Source: M3007 sp964646615 (GTDB lineage: Bacteria; Bacteroidota; Bacteroidia; Chitinophagales; Saprospiraceae). From it: a DNA stretch of 64,000 nucleotides. The DNA is taken from the NCBI GenBank assembly GCA_964646615.1, contig CAZYEV010000049.1, forward strand, positions 1-64,000, in the 5' to 3' direction. Of this stretch, positions 51,390 through 61,158 are shown one piece after another. The notes below the pieces were generated by a model that was given only the letters and a program-made list of their open reading frames with translations, did no database searches and was not told the DNA's origin. Both the position numbers and the translations under genes were made by a program. How positions within the stretch are numbered: position 1 is the stretch's first letter; the number at the start of each line of letters is the position of its first letter.

Positions 51390-52361
51390 ATGCTTATAGT
51401 TACCGGAGCCGCGGGTTTTATTGGCTCATGCATGGTGCGCCGACTCAACGACGCCGGCTACAGCGACGTGGTGGCTGTGGACGACTTCAGCCGCCCGGAC
51501 AAAGAACGCAATCTGGCCGGCAAACACCTGCGCGAGCGCGTGCACCGCGACCGCTTTCTGGCCTGGCTCGATGCACATCGGTATGACGTGCAGGCCATCT
51601 ACCACCTCGGGGCGCGTACCGATACTACCGAAAAAGACACTGCCATCTTCGACGCGCTCAACCTGCACTATTCGCAGCAGCTGTGGCAACGCTGCGCCGA
51701 ATACGACATCCCTTTCCTGTATGCCAGCAGTGCCGCCACCTATGGCGCCGGCGAACAAGGCTACTCCGACGATCACGAGCGCATCGCTCTTTTGCGCCCG
51801 CTTAATCCTTACGGCCAGAGTAAACAGGACTTCGACCTGTGGCTCTTGCAACAAGCCCCTGAGGCCGACATTCCGTGGGCGGGCTTCAAGTTCTTCAACG
51901 TCTATGGCCCCAACGAATACCACAAGGGCCGCATGGCTTCGGTGGTCTTCCACACCGCGCGGCAAATCCGCGCTACCGGTGGCATGCGCCTTTTCCGTTC
52001 GCATCGGCCCGACTTCCGCGATGGCGAGCAAAGCCGCGACTTCATCTACGTCAAGGACGTGGTGGATGTGCTGCTGTTTTTCTTAGAAAAGCGCCCGCCC
52101 AGTGCCCTGTATAACCTGGGTACAGGTCAGGCGCGCACGTTCTTAGACCTGGCCACCAACACCTTCCACGCTATGGATGCCGAACCAAACATCACCTTCA
52201 TAGATACGCCCGAAGACATCCGCGACACCTATCAATATTTTACGCAAGCCGACATGACGAAGCTGCGCCACCAGGCGGGCTACTCTGCCCCGTTTCATTC
52301 TCTAGAAGACGGCATTGAAGACTATGTGCGCGGTTATCTGCGCGACGACCGGATCTGGTAA
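51390..52361 (+). CDS. hldD: ADP-L-glycero-D-manno-heptose 6-epimerase
   Basis: The 323-residue enzyme interconverts the two ADP-heptose epimers for the lipopolysaccharide core. The NADP loop is VTGAAGFIGSCM, the catalytic Ser is in YASSAATYG and the Tyr-Lys pair in NPYGQSKQDFD. HLGARTDTTEKD and FKFFNVYGPNEYHKGRMASVV are the typical HldD blocks. The frame is open 136 codons further up, but that part crosses the intergenic stretch and is not protein-like. No other heptose genes are nearby. Confidence 0.92.
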   Translation: MLIVTGAAGFIGSCMVRRLNDAGYSDVVAVDDFSRPDKERNLAGKHLRERVHRDRFLAWLDAHRYDVQAIYHLGARTDTTEKDTAIFDALNLHYSQQLWQRCAEYDIPFLYASSAATYGAGEQGYSDDHERIALLRPLNPYGQSKQDFDLWLLQQAPEADIPWAGFKFFNVYGPNEYHKGRMASVVFHTARQIRATGGMRLFRSHRPDFRDGEQSRDFIYVKDVVDVLLFFLEKRPPSALYNLGTGQARTFLDLATNTFHAMDAEPNITFIDTPEDIRDTYQYFTQADMTKLRHQAGYSAPFHSLEDGIEDYVRGYLRDDRIW

Positions 52362-52402
52362 ACCGCCTGGCCCACCGAGGCGCACACCGCCAGGAAATAC
52401 AC

Positions 52403-53848
52403 TTATTTACTCGGGTCCTTCCGGAAGCGATAGGAGTACAGGTCGGGTTCGCCTTCGTAGTAGCCGTCCAGCACAACGAGGTTGTAAGCATTTCGGATGC
52501 AGTCCACCACTTCAGCCACGTTGGATACGCGGTTGCCGTTGACGCTGGTGATGATGTAGCCGGGCACCATGTTGGTGTCGTGAATGATGCTGCCCTTGCG
52601 GACGCTCACCACCATGGCGCCCTTGATGCGCATGCGCTGTTTCTCTTCGGGGGTCAGCTCGCGCAGTTCGAAGCCCAGGTCTTTGCTAAATTCCAGCCCT
52701 GTGGCACGCGGAATGGAGGCGGTGGAGTTGTTGCGGTCTTTGAGCACAGCGTCGGCGCGGCGTCGGATGCCGTGGCGCCAGTATTCAATGGCGACGCGCT
52801 CGCCCGGGCGCATGCGCCCGATGTACTCCTGCAGTTCAGGCGTTCGGCGCATGGCGATGTTGTTGATGCTCAGGATAACATCGCCGGCCTGCAGCCCGGC
52901 ATCGGCGGCGGCGCCGTTGGCGTTGACGCGCGTGATACGCACACCGTCGGCATTGGGCAGACCTAAATCGCGTGCGATTTCGCTGTTCAAATCTTCAATA
53001 CTGATGCCCAGGAAGGCGCGATGCACTTCGCCAAACTCGCGCAGGTCGCGCACGACCTTTTGCACCAGATTGGACGGCACGGCGAAGGAATAGCCCTCGT
53101 AGCTGCCCGACTCTGTAACGATAGCGGTATTGATGCCGATGAGTTCGCCAAAGGTGTTCACCAGCGCGCCACCGCTGTTGCCCGGATTGACGGCGGCATC
53201 GGTCTGGATGAACGACTCAATGCTGGTAGCGCCGCCCAGGATGTTGATGTTGCGCCCTTTGGCGCTGACGATGCCAGCCGTGACGGTGCTCTCCAGATTG
53301 AAGGGATTGCCCACGGCCAACACCCACTCGCCTACACGCACGGAGTCGCTGTTGCCAAAGACCAGAAAAGGCAGGTCTGAGGCATCAATCTTTAATAAGG
53401 CGATATCGGTAGAGGGGTCGGAGCCAACCAACTGGGCCGGAAAGACGCGCTTATCGGCCAGCGTAATCTTGATGTCGCGGCTATTTTCGATAACGTGGTG
53501 ATTGGTAGCGATGTAGCCATCAGGCGAAAGGATAACCCCCGAGCCGGAGGAATTAGTCAGCGAACGCCCCCACAGGCCGCGCTCTACCTCAATGAGTGCC
53601 CGCACGTTGACCACCGCCGGCGTAGAGATTTCGGCGGCGGTGGTAAAGCTGGTCGGCGCCGCCGACAGCATCGAAGCATTCGAACGCGCGCTGAACAGTG
53701 TCTCGACCAGCCGGGTATAGCGCGCTTCGCCCTCCGGGCTGCTGCCCCAAGCCGATGGCATGGCCTTTTGCTCGCCATAGTGATACAAAAACACCGCTGC
53801 CCACGCACTGAGCAAGCCGACAATTATCATTTGAACTACCGTACGCAT
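52403..53848 (-). CDS. HtrA/DegQ-type periplasmic serine protease with PDZ domains
   Basis: The 481-residue protein has an N-terminal signal-anchor helix (MIIVGLLSAWAAVFLYHYG), a trypsin-like domain with His118 (TNHHVI), Asp148 (STDIALLKI) and Ser225 (GNSGGALV), a first PDZ (AFLGISIEDLNSEIARDLGL to GDVILSINNIAM) and a second PDZ-like region (FELRELTPEEKQR to PGYIITSVNGNRV). It degrades or refolds damaged envelope proteins. All catalytic residues are intact. It converges on hldD with 41 bases between stops. Confidence 0.93.
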   Translation of the reverse strand: MRTVVQMIIVGLLSAWAAVFLYHYGEQKAMPSAWGSSPEGEARYTRLVETLFSARSNASMLSAAPTSFTTAAEISTPAVVNVRALIEVERGLWGRSLTNSSGSGVILSPDGYIATNHHVIENSRDIKITLADKRVFPAQLVGSDPSTDIALLKIDASDLPFLVFGNSDSVRVGEWVLAVGNPFNLESTVTAGIVSAKGRNINILGGATSIESFIQTDAAVNPGNSGGALVNTFGELIGINTAIVTESGSYEGYSFAVPSNLVQKVVRDLREFGEVHRAFLGISIEDLNSEIARDLGLPNADGVRITRVNANGAAADAGLQAGDVILSINNIAMRRTPELQEYIGRMRPGERVAIEYWRHGIRRRADAVLKDRNNSTASIPRATGLEFSKDLGFELRELTPEEKQRMRIKGAMVVSVRKGSIIHDTNMVPGYIITSVNGNRVSNVAEVVDCIRNAYNLVVLDGYYEGEPDLYSYRFRKDPSK

Positions 53849-54113
53849 AGTGATTGAGATATCTTTCTTTTCGTTAACAAATATATGGCTGTAAAGGTCA
53901 ACCGCGCCTTAACGCGCAGGCTTTCGGCCTTTGTATGTGTGCCGTCTGACGTAGGGAAATTGGCCCGTAGCAGGTAGATGCGTTTCTCAAGAAGCAAATT
54001 CAATGTTGGCTGGAAGTTAAAAAATCATGACTTTTGCAAGGCTATATGAGACCGTCTTATAAGGCTGGTGCAGCGTTTTCCTTTGCAATCATTCACCAAA
54101 CAGGTTTTATCGT

Positions 54114-57110
54114 ATGAAGCAATTACTTACCCTCTTGTGCCTTCTTTTGGGCACAACGTCGCTGCTGTTGGCCCAGAGCTACACAGTGAGCGGCCAGGTT
54201 AAAGACGAGGCCGGCGAGCCATTGCCCGGCGTTACAATCGTCGTTAAGAACACCATCCGAGGAGCTTCCTCGGGCAACGACGGAAGGTTCAGCATTCAGG
54301 TGCCCGGGCCGGATGCCGTGCTGGTTTTCTCGTACACAGGTTACAACCAGCTGGAAGTTCCGGTGAATGCGCAGCGCGAGCTGGACGTTGTCATGGTCGA
54401 GAGCGGTTCGGCGCTGGGCGAGGTTGTGGTGGTAGGCTTCGGTACGGCCTATCGTCAGGACCTGACCGGCTCTATTGCCAAGCTGAATGCACGCGAGTTC
54501 GAGTTTCAGCCGGTGCAGACGTTTGAGAATGCCATTCAGGGGCGGGCTGCTGGCGTATTCATCAACTCGGGCAGCGGCAAGCTGGGCCAGGGGCTGAACA
54601 TTCGCGTGCGCGGCATTTCGTCGGTGTCGGCAGGCAATCAGCCGCTGTTTGTCATTGACGGTATTCCGGTCATTTCAGAGCCGGTGGGTAGCGCTACGGA
54701 GCCTGATAACCCGCTGGCTACTATCGCTCCGGAAGACATTGAGTCTATTGAAATTTTGAAAGACGCCGCTGCCGCTGCCATTTACGGTGCGCGGGCGTCG
54801 AACGGCGTGGTGCTCGTTACCACCAAAAATGGTCGGGCCGGTCGTACGAAGGTTTCGTTCGGCCTCTACGGCGGCTGGTCAAGCCCTACGCGCAAGCGCG
54901 AATGGCTCAATGCTGCAGAATATCGCGAGCTGTTCACGTATGCCGCTCAAAATTCTGACTTTGGTGAGTTGGACGCCGCCGAAGAGTTCGCCGGCGAAAC
55001 GGGCACTGACGATTGGAACAGCAACTACGACACCGACTGGGCCAGCGAAGCCTTCCAGCCCGGCAGCGTGCGCAACGCTTCGCTGAGCATCACCGGCGGC
55101 GATGCGCGCACCACCTTCTTGGTCAGCGGCACCTGGAACGACCAGGTGGGTATCCTGCGCGGCAACGCCCTCGACCGCTTGACCGGGCGCATCAACCTGG
55201 AACACAAAGCCTCTAGCCGCCTGCGCTTTGGCACCAACCTGAGCCTCATCAAGAGCCTCAACCAGCGCGTACCCAGCGACAACGCCTTCTCTAACCCGCT
55301 GCAGCTCAACGCCCTACCGCCCATCCAGCCCAAAATTGACCCGGCTACGGGCAAACTCAACCAGAACACGCTGTACTACAACAACCTGATTGACTTAGAG
55401 AACGGCTTCAACAACGCCACGACGTACCGCTCCATCAGCAACATTTACGGCCAGTGGGACATCACCGACCGCCTTTCGTTCCGCTCCGAATACGGCATTG
55501 ACTGGCTCAACCTCCAGGAAGAGCAGTTTCTTGGCCGCCAGACGCTCGACGGAGCGCCGACGGGTCAGAGCTACAGCAACCAGGTCAACGTGTTGAACCA
55601 GAACGTCAACAACTTCTTCCAGTACGTCCAGAAGTTTGGGCAAAACTTCGACCTGAACGCTACCCTCGGTATGCAATACCAGAGCGGCAACTCGCGCTCG
55701 ACCAGCAGCACCGGCCAAGGTCTGCCCAACGACCGCTTCACCAAAATCGCCTCGGCGGCCAAGATCGTGCAGGCGGCCTCCAACGAGTCTGCTTATGCCT
55801 TCACCTCCTATTTTGCTCGTGCCAATGTCAAGCTGTTCGACCGCTTCCTCATTGGCGTCAGCGGCCGCGTGGATGGCTCGTCGCGCTTTGGTAAGAACAA
55901 TCGCTTTGGCTTCTTCCCTGCCGGCTCGCTGGGCTACATCCTGAGCAACGAGTCGTTCCTGCGCGACAACAAGACCGTCAGCTTCCTCAAACTGCGCGGC
56001 AGCTACGGCCGCACGGGTAACGCCGAAATCGGCAACTTCGCCTGGCGCTCGCTGTGGGGTGCCAGCTTCGTGGGCGACCTGTCGGGTATCGTGCCCACCA
56101 GCATCGGCGACGAAAACCTGACGTGGGAAACCACCGACCAGCTCAATGTCGGCATTGATTTCGGCCTGTTCAACGACCGCATCTCGGCCAGCGTGGACTA
56201 TTTCGACAAGCGCACTAAAGGCCTGTTGCTCAACCTGCCGCTGCCTGCTTCCAATGGCTTCACCAGCATCACGAAAAACATTGGCGACATGACCAATACG
56301 GGCTTCGAGTTCATGCTGACGACGCAAAACCTCGTGGGCAAATTCCGCTGGACAACCAACTTCAACCTCAGCACCTATCGCAACAAGGTTACCAACCTGA
56401 ACGGCTCCACCATTGACGGCGGCTCGCGCCAGCTGGGTCGTGTGTCAGAAGGCCAGCCCTTTGGCTACTTCTGGGGGCCTAAGTACGCCGGCGTCAACCC
56501 CGACAACGGAAACGCTCAGTACTTCGACACCGACGGCAACATCTTGGACCAGGACGACTTCTTAGCCTTGCCCGATGAAAAGCGCAACCAGATTGTGGGC
56601 AACCCGCACCCCGACTTCTTCGGTGGCATGAACAACCGCTTCAGCTACATGGGCTTCTCGCTGGATGTGCAACTGCAGTTCGTCTATGGCAACGACCTGT
56701 ACAACATTGCCGGCTTCTTCCAGTCCGTCAATGGCGACTACTTCGACAACCAGTCGAAAGACCAGCTCAACTACTGGCGTCAGCCCGGGCAGATTACGAA
56801 CATCCCCGAGCCGCGTCTGTACAGCGGCAACGGCGCCATCAAGTCGAGCCGCTGGGTACAAGACGGCTCCTACCTGCGCGTCCGCGCTCTCACGTTTGGC
56901 TATACCCTCCCGCGCAGCCTGACCTCGCGCGCCCGCATGGAAAACGTGTTCCTCTATCTGTCGGCTCAAAACCTGTTCACCTTCACCAAGTATGAAGGCT
57001 ATGACCCGGAGGTAAACGCTACCTATATCAGCGCCGTAAACATAGGCCACGACTTCTACACGCCCCCACAAGCACGCATCATCACCTTGGGCCTAAACGC
57101 CACGTTCTAA
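54114..57110 (+). CDS. SusC/RagA-type TonB-dependent outer-membrane transporter
   Basis: The 998-residue protein has a signal peptide, a carboxypeptidase-like regulatory domain (YTVSGQVKDEAGEPLPGVTI), a plug domain (VVVVGFGTAYRQDLTGSIA, LNIRVRGISSVSAGNQPLFV, IDGIPV) and a 22-strand-type barrel ending LGLNATF. It imports a glycan or peptide ligand through the outer membrane using TonB energy. The SusD partner starts 21 bases later. No glycoside hydrolase, sulfatase or regulator is nearby, so the ligand cannot be told. The gap before it (53849-54113) shows only a weak TTCCTTTG box. Confidence 0.95.
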   Translation: MKQLLTLLCLLLGTTSLLLAQSYTVSGQVKDEAGEPLPGVTIVVKNTIRGASSGNDGRFSIQVPGPDAVLVFSYTGYNQLEVPVNAQRELDVVMVESGSALGEVVVVGFGTAYRQDLTGSIAKLNAREFEFQPVQTFENAIQGRAAGVFINSGSGKLGQGLNIRVRGISSVSAGNQPLFVIDGIPVISEPVGSATEPDNPLATIAPEDIESIEILKDAAAAAIYGARASNGVVLVTTKNGRAGRTKVSFGLYGGWSSPTRKREWLNAAEYRELFTYAAQNSDFGELDAAEEFAGETGTDDWNSNYDTDWASEAFQPGSVRNASLSITGGDARTTFLVSGTWNDQVGILRGNALDRLTGRINLEHKASSRLRFGTNLSLIKSLNQRVPSDNAFSNPLQLNALPPIQPKIDPATGKLNQNTLYYNNLIDLENGFNNATTYRSISNIYGQWDITDRLSFRSEYGIDWLNLQEEQFLGRQTLDGAPTGQSYSNQVNVLNQNVNNFFQYVQKFGQNFDLNATLGMQYQSGNSRSTSSTGQGLPNDRFTKIASAAKIVQAASNESAYAFTSYFARANVKLFDRFLIGVSGRVDGSSRFGKNNRFGFFPAGSLGYILSNESFLRDNKTVSFLKLRGSYGRTGNAEIGNFAWRSLWGASFVGDLSGIVPTSIGDENLTWETTDQLNVGIDFGLFNDRISASVDYFDKRTKGLLLNLPLPASNGFTSITKNIGDMTNTGFEFMLTTQNLVGKFRWTTNFNLSTYRNKVTNLNGSTIDGGSRQLGRVSEGQPFGYFWGPKYAGVNPDNGNAQYFDTDGNILDQDDFLALPDEKRNQIVGNPHPDFFGGMNNRFSYMGFSLDVQLQFVYGNDLYNIAGFFQSVNGDYFDNQSKDQLNYWRQPGQITNIPEPRLYSGNGAIKSSRWVQDGSYLRVRALTFGYTLPRSLTSRARMENVFLYLSAQNLFTFTKYEGYDPEVNATYISAVNIGHDFYTPPQARIITLGLNATF

Positions 57111-57131
57111 ACATTTAAACAACCACTCGCT

Positions 57132-58514
57132 ATGAAAAGAATACTCATGCTCATAAGCGTCGCTGTGGCGCTCTCCTTTGCCGGCTGCATCAAGGAATTG
57201 GACATCCAACCTCTCGATGCTATTGATGCCAGCATCGCTTTAGAAACCGCCGAAGACCTGGAGTCGGCCCTCGTAGGTGCGTACAGCATCATGCACGGCG
57301 GTGCTCTCTATGGCACAAACCTCAACCTGGTGTCCGAATTGCTCGGCTCGGCTGACTACTGCCAGTGGCGCGGCACTTTTCAGAGCTACCGGCAAATCAT
57401 GAACAAAAACATGACCATTGACAACGCCGAAGCCAGCCGCACCTGGATCGCCGCCTACCGCGCCATCAACGTGGCCAACAACGTGCTGGCCAACCTCAAC
57501 AAGGTAAGCGACGCCGATACGCGCGCTGCTTTAGAGGCCGAAGCCAAGTTCATCCGCGGCATTCTGCACTTTGAATTAGTACGCCTTTACGCCAAGCCCT
57601 GGAACGCACCTAACACCGGCCCGCAAAGCCGCCTTGGCGTGCCCATCATGCTCACGGCCACTGCCAATGAAGCGGCAGCCAGCGTCAAAGTGCGCCGCAA
57701 TACCATCGAAGAAGTGTATGCCCAGGTCATCAAGGACCTTCAGGATGCCGAGGCCGCTCTTCCCGAAACACGCCAGGGCAACAACCGCTTCCGCGCTACC
57801 ACGTACACAGCCAAGGCCTTCCTCTCGCGAGTGTACCTGCAACAGCAGAACTACGCCCAGGCTCTGCAAAAGGCGCACGAAGTCATCGAAAGCGGCGAAT
57901 ACCGCCTCAATGCTTCAGTTACGAGCGCTTTCCGAAACAAGTTTACCAGCGAGACCATCTTCGAACTGTACATGAACGAGCAAAACAACGCCGGCACCGC
58001 CAACGACGGCCTGACCACCTTCTACGCCAGCCTGCCCGGCATTGGCCGTTCCGATGTGCGCATCCTGGCTCCCTTTGCCAACCTGTACGAACCCGATGAC
58101 GAGCGCCTGACCGAACTCATCTACATCGGCACCGGCCGTCGCCCTGGCTCGCGCCAAACCGGCAAATGGACGCAGTTCGAGCAGAACATCCCGGTCATCC
58201 GTCTGGCGGAAATGTACCTCACACGAGCAGAGTGCAACTTCCGCCTCGGCTCTAATGTGGGTAATACACCCGCCGACGACGTCAACCTCATCCGACGCCG
58301 CGCCCGCACCTCCAGCCTGACCACCGTCACGCTGGACGACATCCTCAAAGAACGCAGCCTCGAACTGTGCTTTGAAGGCCTGCGCATCCACGACCTGAAA
58401 CGCACTGAACGCAGTACAGGTTCCTTCCCATTCGACCATCCCAAGCTGGTGTTTCCTATCCCTGAGCGCGAAATCCGCGCCAACAGCGAATTGATCCAAA
58501 ACGAGGGCTACTGA
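57132..58514 (+). CDS. SusD/RagB-type surface ligand-binding lipoprotein
   Basis: The 460-residue protein has a lipobox (ALSFAGC) after MKRILMLISVAV, then IKELDIQPLD and the helical TPR-like SusD core (LVGAYSIMHGG, AEAKFIRGILHFELVRLYAK). The C-terminus has VIRLAEMYLTRAECNFRLG, LNLIRRRAR-like VNLIRRRARTSS and FPIPEREIRANSELIQNEGY, the standard end. It caps the SusC barrel and captures the ligand. The pair ends at a strong terminator. Confidence 0.95.
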   Translation: MKRILMLISVAVALSFAGCIKELDIQPLDAIDASIALETAEDLESALVGAYSIMHGGALYGTNLNLVSELLGSADYCQWRGTFQSYRQIMNKNMTIDNAEASRTWIAAYRAINVANNVLANLNKVSDADTRAALEAEAKFIRGILHFELVRLYAKPWNAPNTGPQSRLGVPIMLTATANEAAASVKVRRNTIEEVYAQVIKDLQDAEAALPETRQGNNRFRATTYTAKAFLSRVYLQQQNYAQALQKAHEVIESGEYRLNASVTSAFRNKFTSETIFELYMNEQNNAGTANDGLTTFYASLPGIGRSDVRILAPFANLYEPDDERLTELIYIGTGRRPGSRQTGKWTQFEQNIPVIRLAEMYLTRAECNFRLGSNVGNTPADDVNLIRRRARTSSLTTVTLDDILKERSLELCFEGLRIHDLKRTERSTGSFPFDHPKLVFPIPEREIRANSELIQNEGY

Positions 58515-58539
58515 ACGTCGGCCTGAGCCGATAATACCG

Positions 58540-58580
58540 GCGGGGCAATGGCGCTATTGCGCTGTTGCCCCGCTTTTTTC
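58540..58580 (+). terminator. Rho-independent terminator after the SusC/SusD pair
   Basis: GCGGGGCAA pairs with TTGCCCCGC around a 16-base region that can itself fold (GCGC...GCGC), followed by TTTTTTC. Confidence 0.88.
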
Positions 58581-58720
58581 TACCTGAACAGCAATCGGAA
58601 AGGTCCTGGAGACCGCCAGAAAGAGCGGAGAAACCGGTACCAATGCCCATGAAGCCGTCGCCTTTTCTGCGAAATGCGAAAAACTTTTTACCCGACTTTT
58701 TCTTTTCCAAACCGCCGCCA

Positions 58721-58728
58721 TACCTTTG
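58721..58728 (+). promoter_or_regulatory. -7 promoter box TACCTTTG for the L25 gene
   Basis: TACCTTTGCGGGCC is 36 bases before the ATG at 58765. Confidence 0.6.
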
Positions 58729-58764
58729 CGGGCCTTTTTTAGAAAAACAACGGTAGTTTTTGTC

Positions 58765-59334
58765 ATGGAAATTGTTGCAATAAAGGCTCAGCCTCGGGAA
58801 GCAGGCGGAAAAGAGGCGGCCAAGCGCCTGCGCCGCGAAGGTCTGGTGCCGGCAGTGATGTATCAAAGCGGTGGTGGCAACCCGATGCACTTCGCCATTT
58901 CGCCGGCGTCGTTGCGCCCCTTGGTGTACACATCCAAGTTCAAATTGGGCGAAATTGAGCTGGAAGGCGCCAAATATCGCTGCATCGTCAAGGACATCCA
59001 GTTCCACCCGGTAACGGAGCAAATCCTTCACATTGATTTCTTGCGGTTAGTGCCTGGAGTGCCGTTTAAAGCCTCTGTGCCGTTGCGATTTTCCGGTCAG
59101 GCCCCTGGCGTCAAGGCCGGTGGTAAGTTTATCGCAACCATGCGCAAAATCAACATCATGACCACGCCCGAGCACGTGGTGGACGAAGTGGTGGCCGATA
59201 TCTCGGGTATGGAGTTGGGTTCGACCATTCGGGTGCGCGATATTCGACCCTCGGAGGGCGTTAGCATTATCAACAACGGCGCCATTCCGATTGCACTCAT
59301 CGAAATCCCACGCGCTTTGCGCGGTGGCAAATAA
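58765..59334 (+). CDS. rplY: Ribosomal protein L25 / general stress protein Ctc
   Basis: The 189-residue protein starts MEIVAIKAQPREAGGKEAAK, then RLRREGLVPAVMYQSGG, the L25 5S-rRNA-binding region, and has the additional C-terminal beta domain of the long Ctc type (VPFKASVPLRFSGQAPGVKAGG). It binds 5S rRNA in the large subunit. An in-frame ATG 13 codons earlier overlaps the promoter box and is not used. It is a single-gene unit closed by a terminator; no pth or prs gene adjoins it. Confidence 0.93.
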   Translation: MEIVAIKAQPREAGGKEAAKRLRREGLVPAVMYQSGGGNPMHFAISPASLRPLVYTSKFKLGEIELEGAKYRCIVKDIQFHPVTEQILHIDFLRLVPGVPFKASVPLRFSGQAPGVKAGGKFIATMRKINIMTTPEHVVDEVVADISGMELGSTIRVRDIRPSEGVSIINNGAIPIALIEIPRALRGGK

Positions 59335-59351
59335 GCCAAAATTTATTTACC

Positions 59352-59409
59352 CGACGGCTAACGGCTGCCCGGATGAAATGGGCTGTCGTTAGCCGTTGTA
59401 TTTTTTGCT
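59352..59409 (+). terminator. Long-stem terminator after rplY, abutting the next start
   Basis: The arms ACGGCTAACGGCTGCCC and GGGCTGTCGTTAGCCGT pair over 17 positions with two mismatches, and TATTTTTTG follows. The next ATG is at 59416, so the T-tract doubles as the upstream region of that gene. Confidence 0.85.
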
Positions 59410-59415
59410 TTGCCT

Positions 59416-60636
59416 ATGGCCGACGCATCCGTCCTTTATGCCTGTCCTAATTTTACGGCCAATGCGGTGCGCTTCATTGACGTCATCAGCAACCAGCCCG
59501 ATGTTCGGCTGGGGCTGATTTCGCAAGAGCCTGCGAGCCTGTTGCCGCCACACATTCAGCAGCGTTTGGCCGCCTTTCGCCAGGTGTCCGATGTGTTTCA
59601 CCCCGATACGCTTACCCGTGCAGCGCTGTCTTTGGAAAAAGAAATGGGCGGCACCGTGCAGCGCATCATGGGTGCCGTAGAGTCGCTCCAGATAACCATT
59701 GCCATCGTCCGCGAGCGCATGGGCATTCCGGGTATGTTGCCCAAAACGGTGCTTAACTTCCGCGACAAGCAGCGGATGAAGGACCTGTTCCGCCAGGCGG
59801 GCATCCCTTGCGCGCGTTCCAGCAAAGTAACCGACCGCCGGCAGGCGCACGAATTTGCCGAAGCCTGCGGCTACTCGGTTGTCGTCAAGCCGCCCGATGG
59901 CGCGGGTTCGCTGACTACGTTCCGCGTAAGCACGCCTGCCGAATTGGATGCCACGCTAAGCCAAATGCCCAATGGCGAAATCCTCCTCGAAGAATTTGTT
60001 ATCGGTCAGGAGCATGCCTTCGACACCTTTTCGCTGAATGGCCAGCCGCTCTATCATTCCATTGCCCAATACTACCCCAATCCGTTGGAGGTCATGCGCG
60101 AACCCTGGATCCAGTGGCAGGTCGTTACCCCGCGCGAGGTGGACGCCCCTCAGTACGACGACATCCGCGCCTTAGCCTTCCGCGCGCTCGAAGTGCTGGG
60201 TATGCAAACGGGTGTCAGCCACCTGGAGTGGTTTCGCCGGCCCGATGGCAGTATCGCCATCTCTGAAGTGGCGGCCCGACCGCCCGGGGCGCAGTTCATG
60301 ACCCTGACCGGACGCGCTGCCAACTTCGATGCCGTACAGGCGTGGGCCCGATTGGTGATTTTCGGTGAGTTCACGCCACCCCAACGCCAGTACGCCGCCG
60401 GTGCCGCCTATCTGCGCGGCCAGGGAAGAGGGCGCGTGCAGGCCGTACACGGCTTAGACATCGTGGAGCGTGAAGTGGGACATTTGATTACCGATTTCAA
60501 AATCCCGCAAATCGGCCAGGAAGCCCACGGCCACTACGAGGGCGAAGGGTTCATCATCGTGCGCCACCCCGATACCGAAGTGGTGCGCCAGGCGCTGTCG
60601 CGCATCGTGTCTGTGGTGCGCGTGTACCTGGGCTAA
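59416..60636 (+). CDS. ATP-grasp superfamily ligase, substrate unknown
   Basis: The 406-residue protein has an N-terminal preATP-grasp part (LYACPNFTANAVRFIDVISN), the ATP-binding lid (CGYSVVVKPPDGAGSLTTFRV, ILLEEFVIGQEHAFDTFS) and the metal-binding end (AISEVAARPPGAQFM). It should join a carboxylate to an amine or thiol through an acyl phosphate. No amino acid or sugar substrate is evident. A TTG two codons earlier is not used. The PGDYG-like gene follows 14 bases later and is probably in the same operon. Confidence 0.82.
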   Translation: MADASVLYACPNFTANAVRFIDVISNQPDVRLGLISQEPASLLPPHIQQRLAAFRQVSDVFHPDTLTRAALSLEKEMGGTVQRIMGAVESLQITIAIVRERMGIPGMLPKTVLNFRDKQRMKDLFRQAGIPCARSSKVTDRRQAHEFAEACGYSVVVKPPDGAGSLTTFRVSTPAELDATLSQMPNGEILLEEFVIGQEHAFDTFSLNGQPLYHSIAQYYPNPLEVMREPWIQWQVVTPREVDAPQYDDIRALAFRALEVLGMQTGVSHLEWFRRPDGSIAISEVAARPPGAQFMTLTGRAANFDAVQAWARLVIFGEFTPPQRQYAAGAAYLRGQGRGRVQAVHGLDIVEREVGHLITDFKIPQIGQEAHGHYEGEGFIIVRHPDTEVVRQALSRIVSVVRVYLG

Positions 60637-60650
60637 CGGTTCTCATCCGT

Positions 60651-61136
60651 ATGCTCACTCAGGAAGAACTGCTGACCAAGGTGCGCCCCCTGCTGGAGCG
60701 CGAAGGCCGCATCTATGAAAAAACAACCCGTGTCTTTGCGCGCCCGGCCCGCGAAGGTGAAACCGTCAACACGGTAACCGCTGATGGTCTCGAAACGATG
60801 AATGTCGCTGAGGCCGGCGACTGGTTGGTGCGCAATCAAACGGAGGCCGGAGAAGCCTACTTGCTTCCGGCAGAAAAGTTTGCTCAACGTTACCACTACC
60901 TTCGCCCGGCTGAAGACGACTGGAGCGAATACCAGGCCACGGGCCGCATTCGCGCGCTCGAACTCACGCCCGAATGGCTTCAAGCCTGGCAATTGCCCAC
61001 CGAGTTTACCTTCATCGCCGCCTGGGGCAGCCCCATGATAGCCCGCCAGGGCGACTTCTTAGCCTGCCCGGAAGACTTCTCCGAAGTGTATCGCATTGCC
61101 CGGGCCGAATTTGAGCAAACCTACAGACCCTGCTGA
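60651..61136 (+). CDS. PGDYG-like domain protein
   Basis: The 161-residue cytosolic protein has AGDWLVRNQTEAGEAYLLPA followed by EKFAQRYHYL, which resembles the PGDYG domain (PGDYVVxN...Y.VP..KF...Y), though the motif itself is AGDWL here. The rest (FTFIAAWGSPMIARQGDFLACP) is a second, similar-looking segment, so the protein may have a repeated half. Function unknown; its operon with the ATP-grasp gene is the only hint. Confidence 0.65.
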   Translation: MLTQEELLTKVRPLLEREGRIYEKTTRVFARPAREGETVNTVTADGLETMNVAEAGDWLVRNQTEAGEAYLLPAEKFAQRYHYLRPAEDDWSEYQATGRIRALELTPEWLQAWQLPTEFTFIAAWGSPMIARQGDFLACPEDFSEVYRIARAEFEQTYRPC

Positions 61137-61158
61137 AAACACTGGATGGCGCCGTTTT

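Noticed and set aside
55395..56327. 310-residue open frame opposite susC
   Set aside because: Shadow frame; susC is certain.
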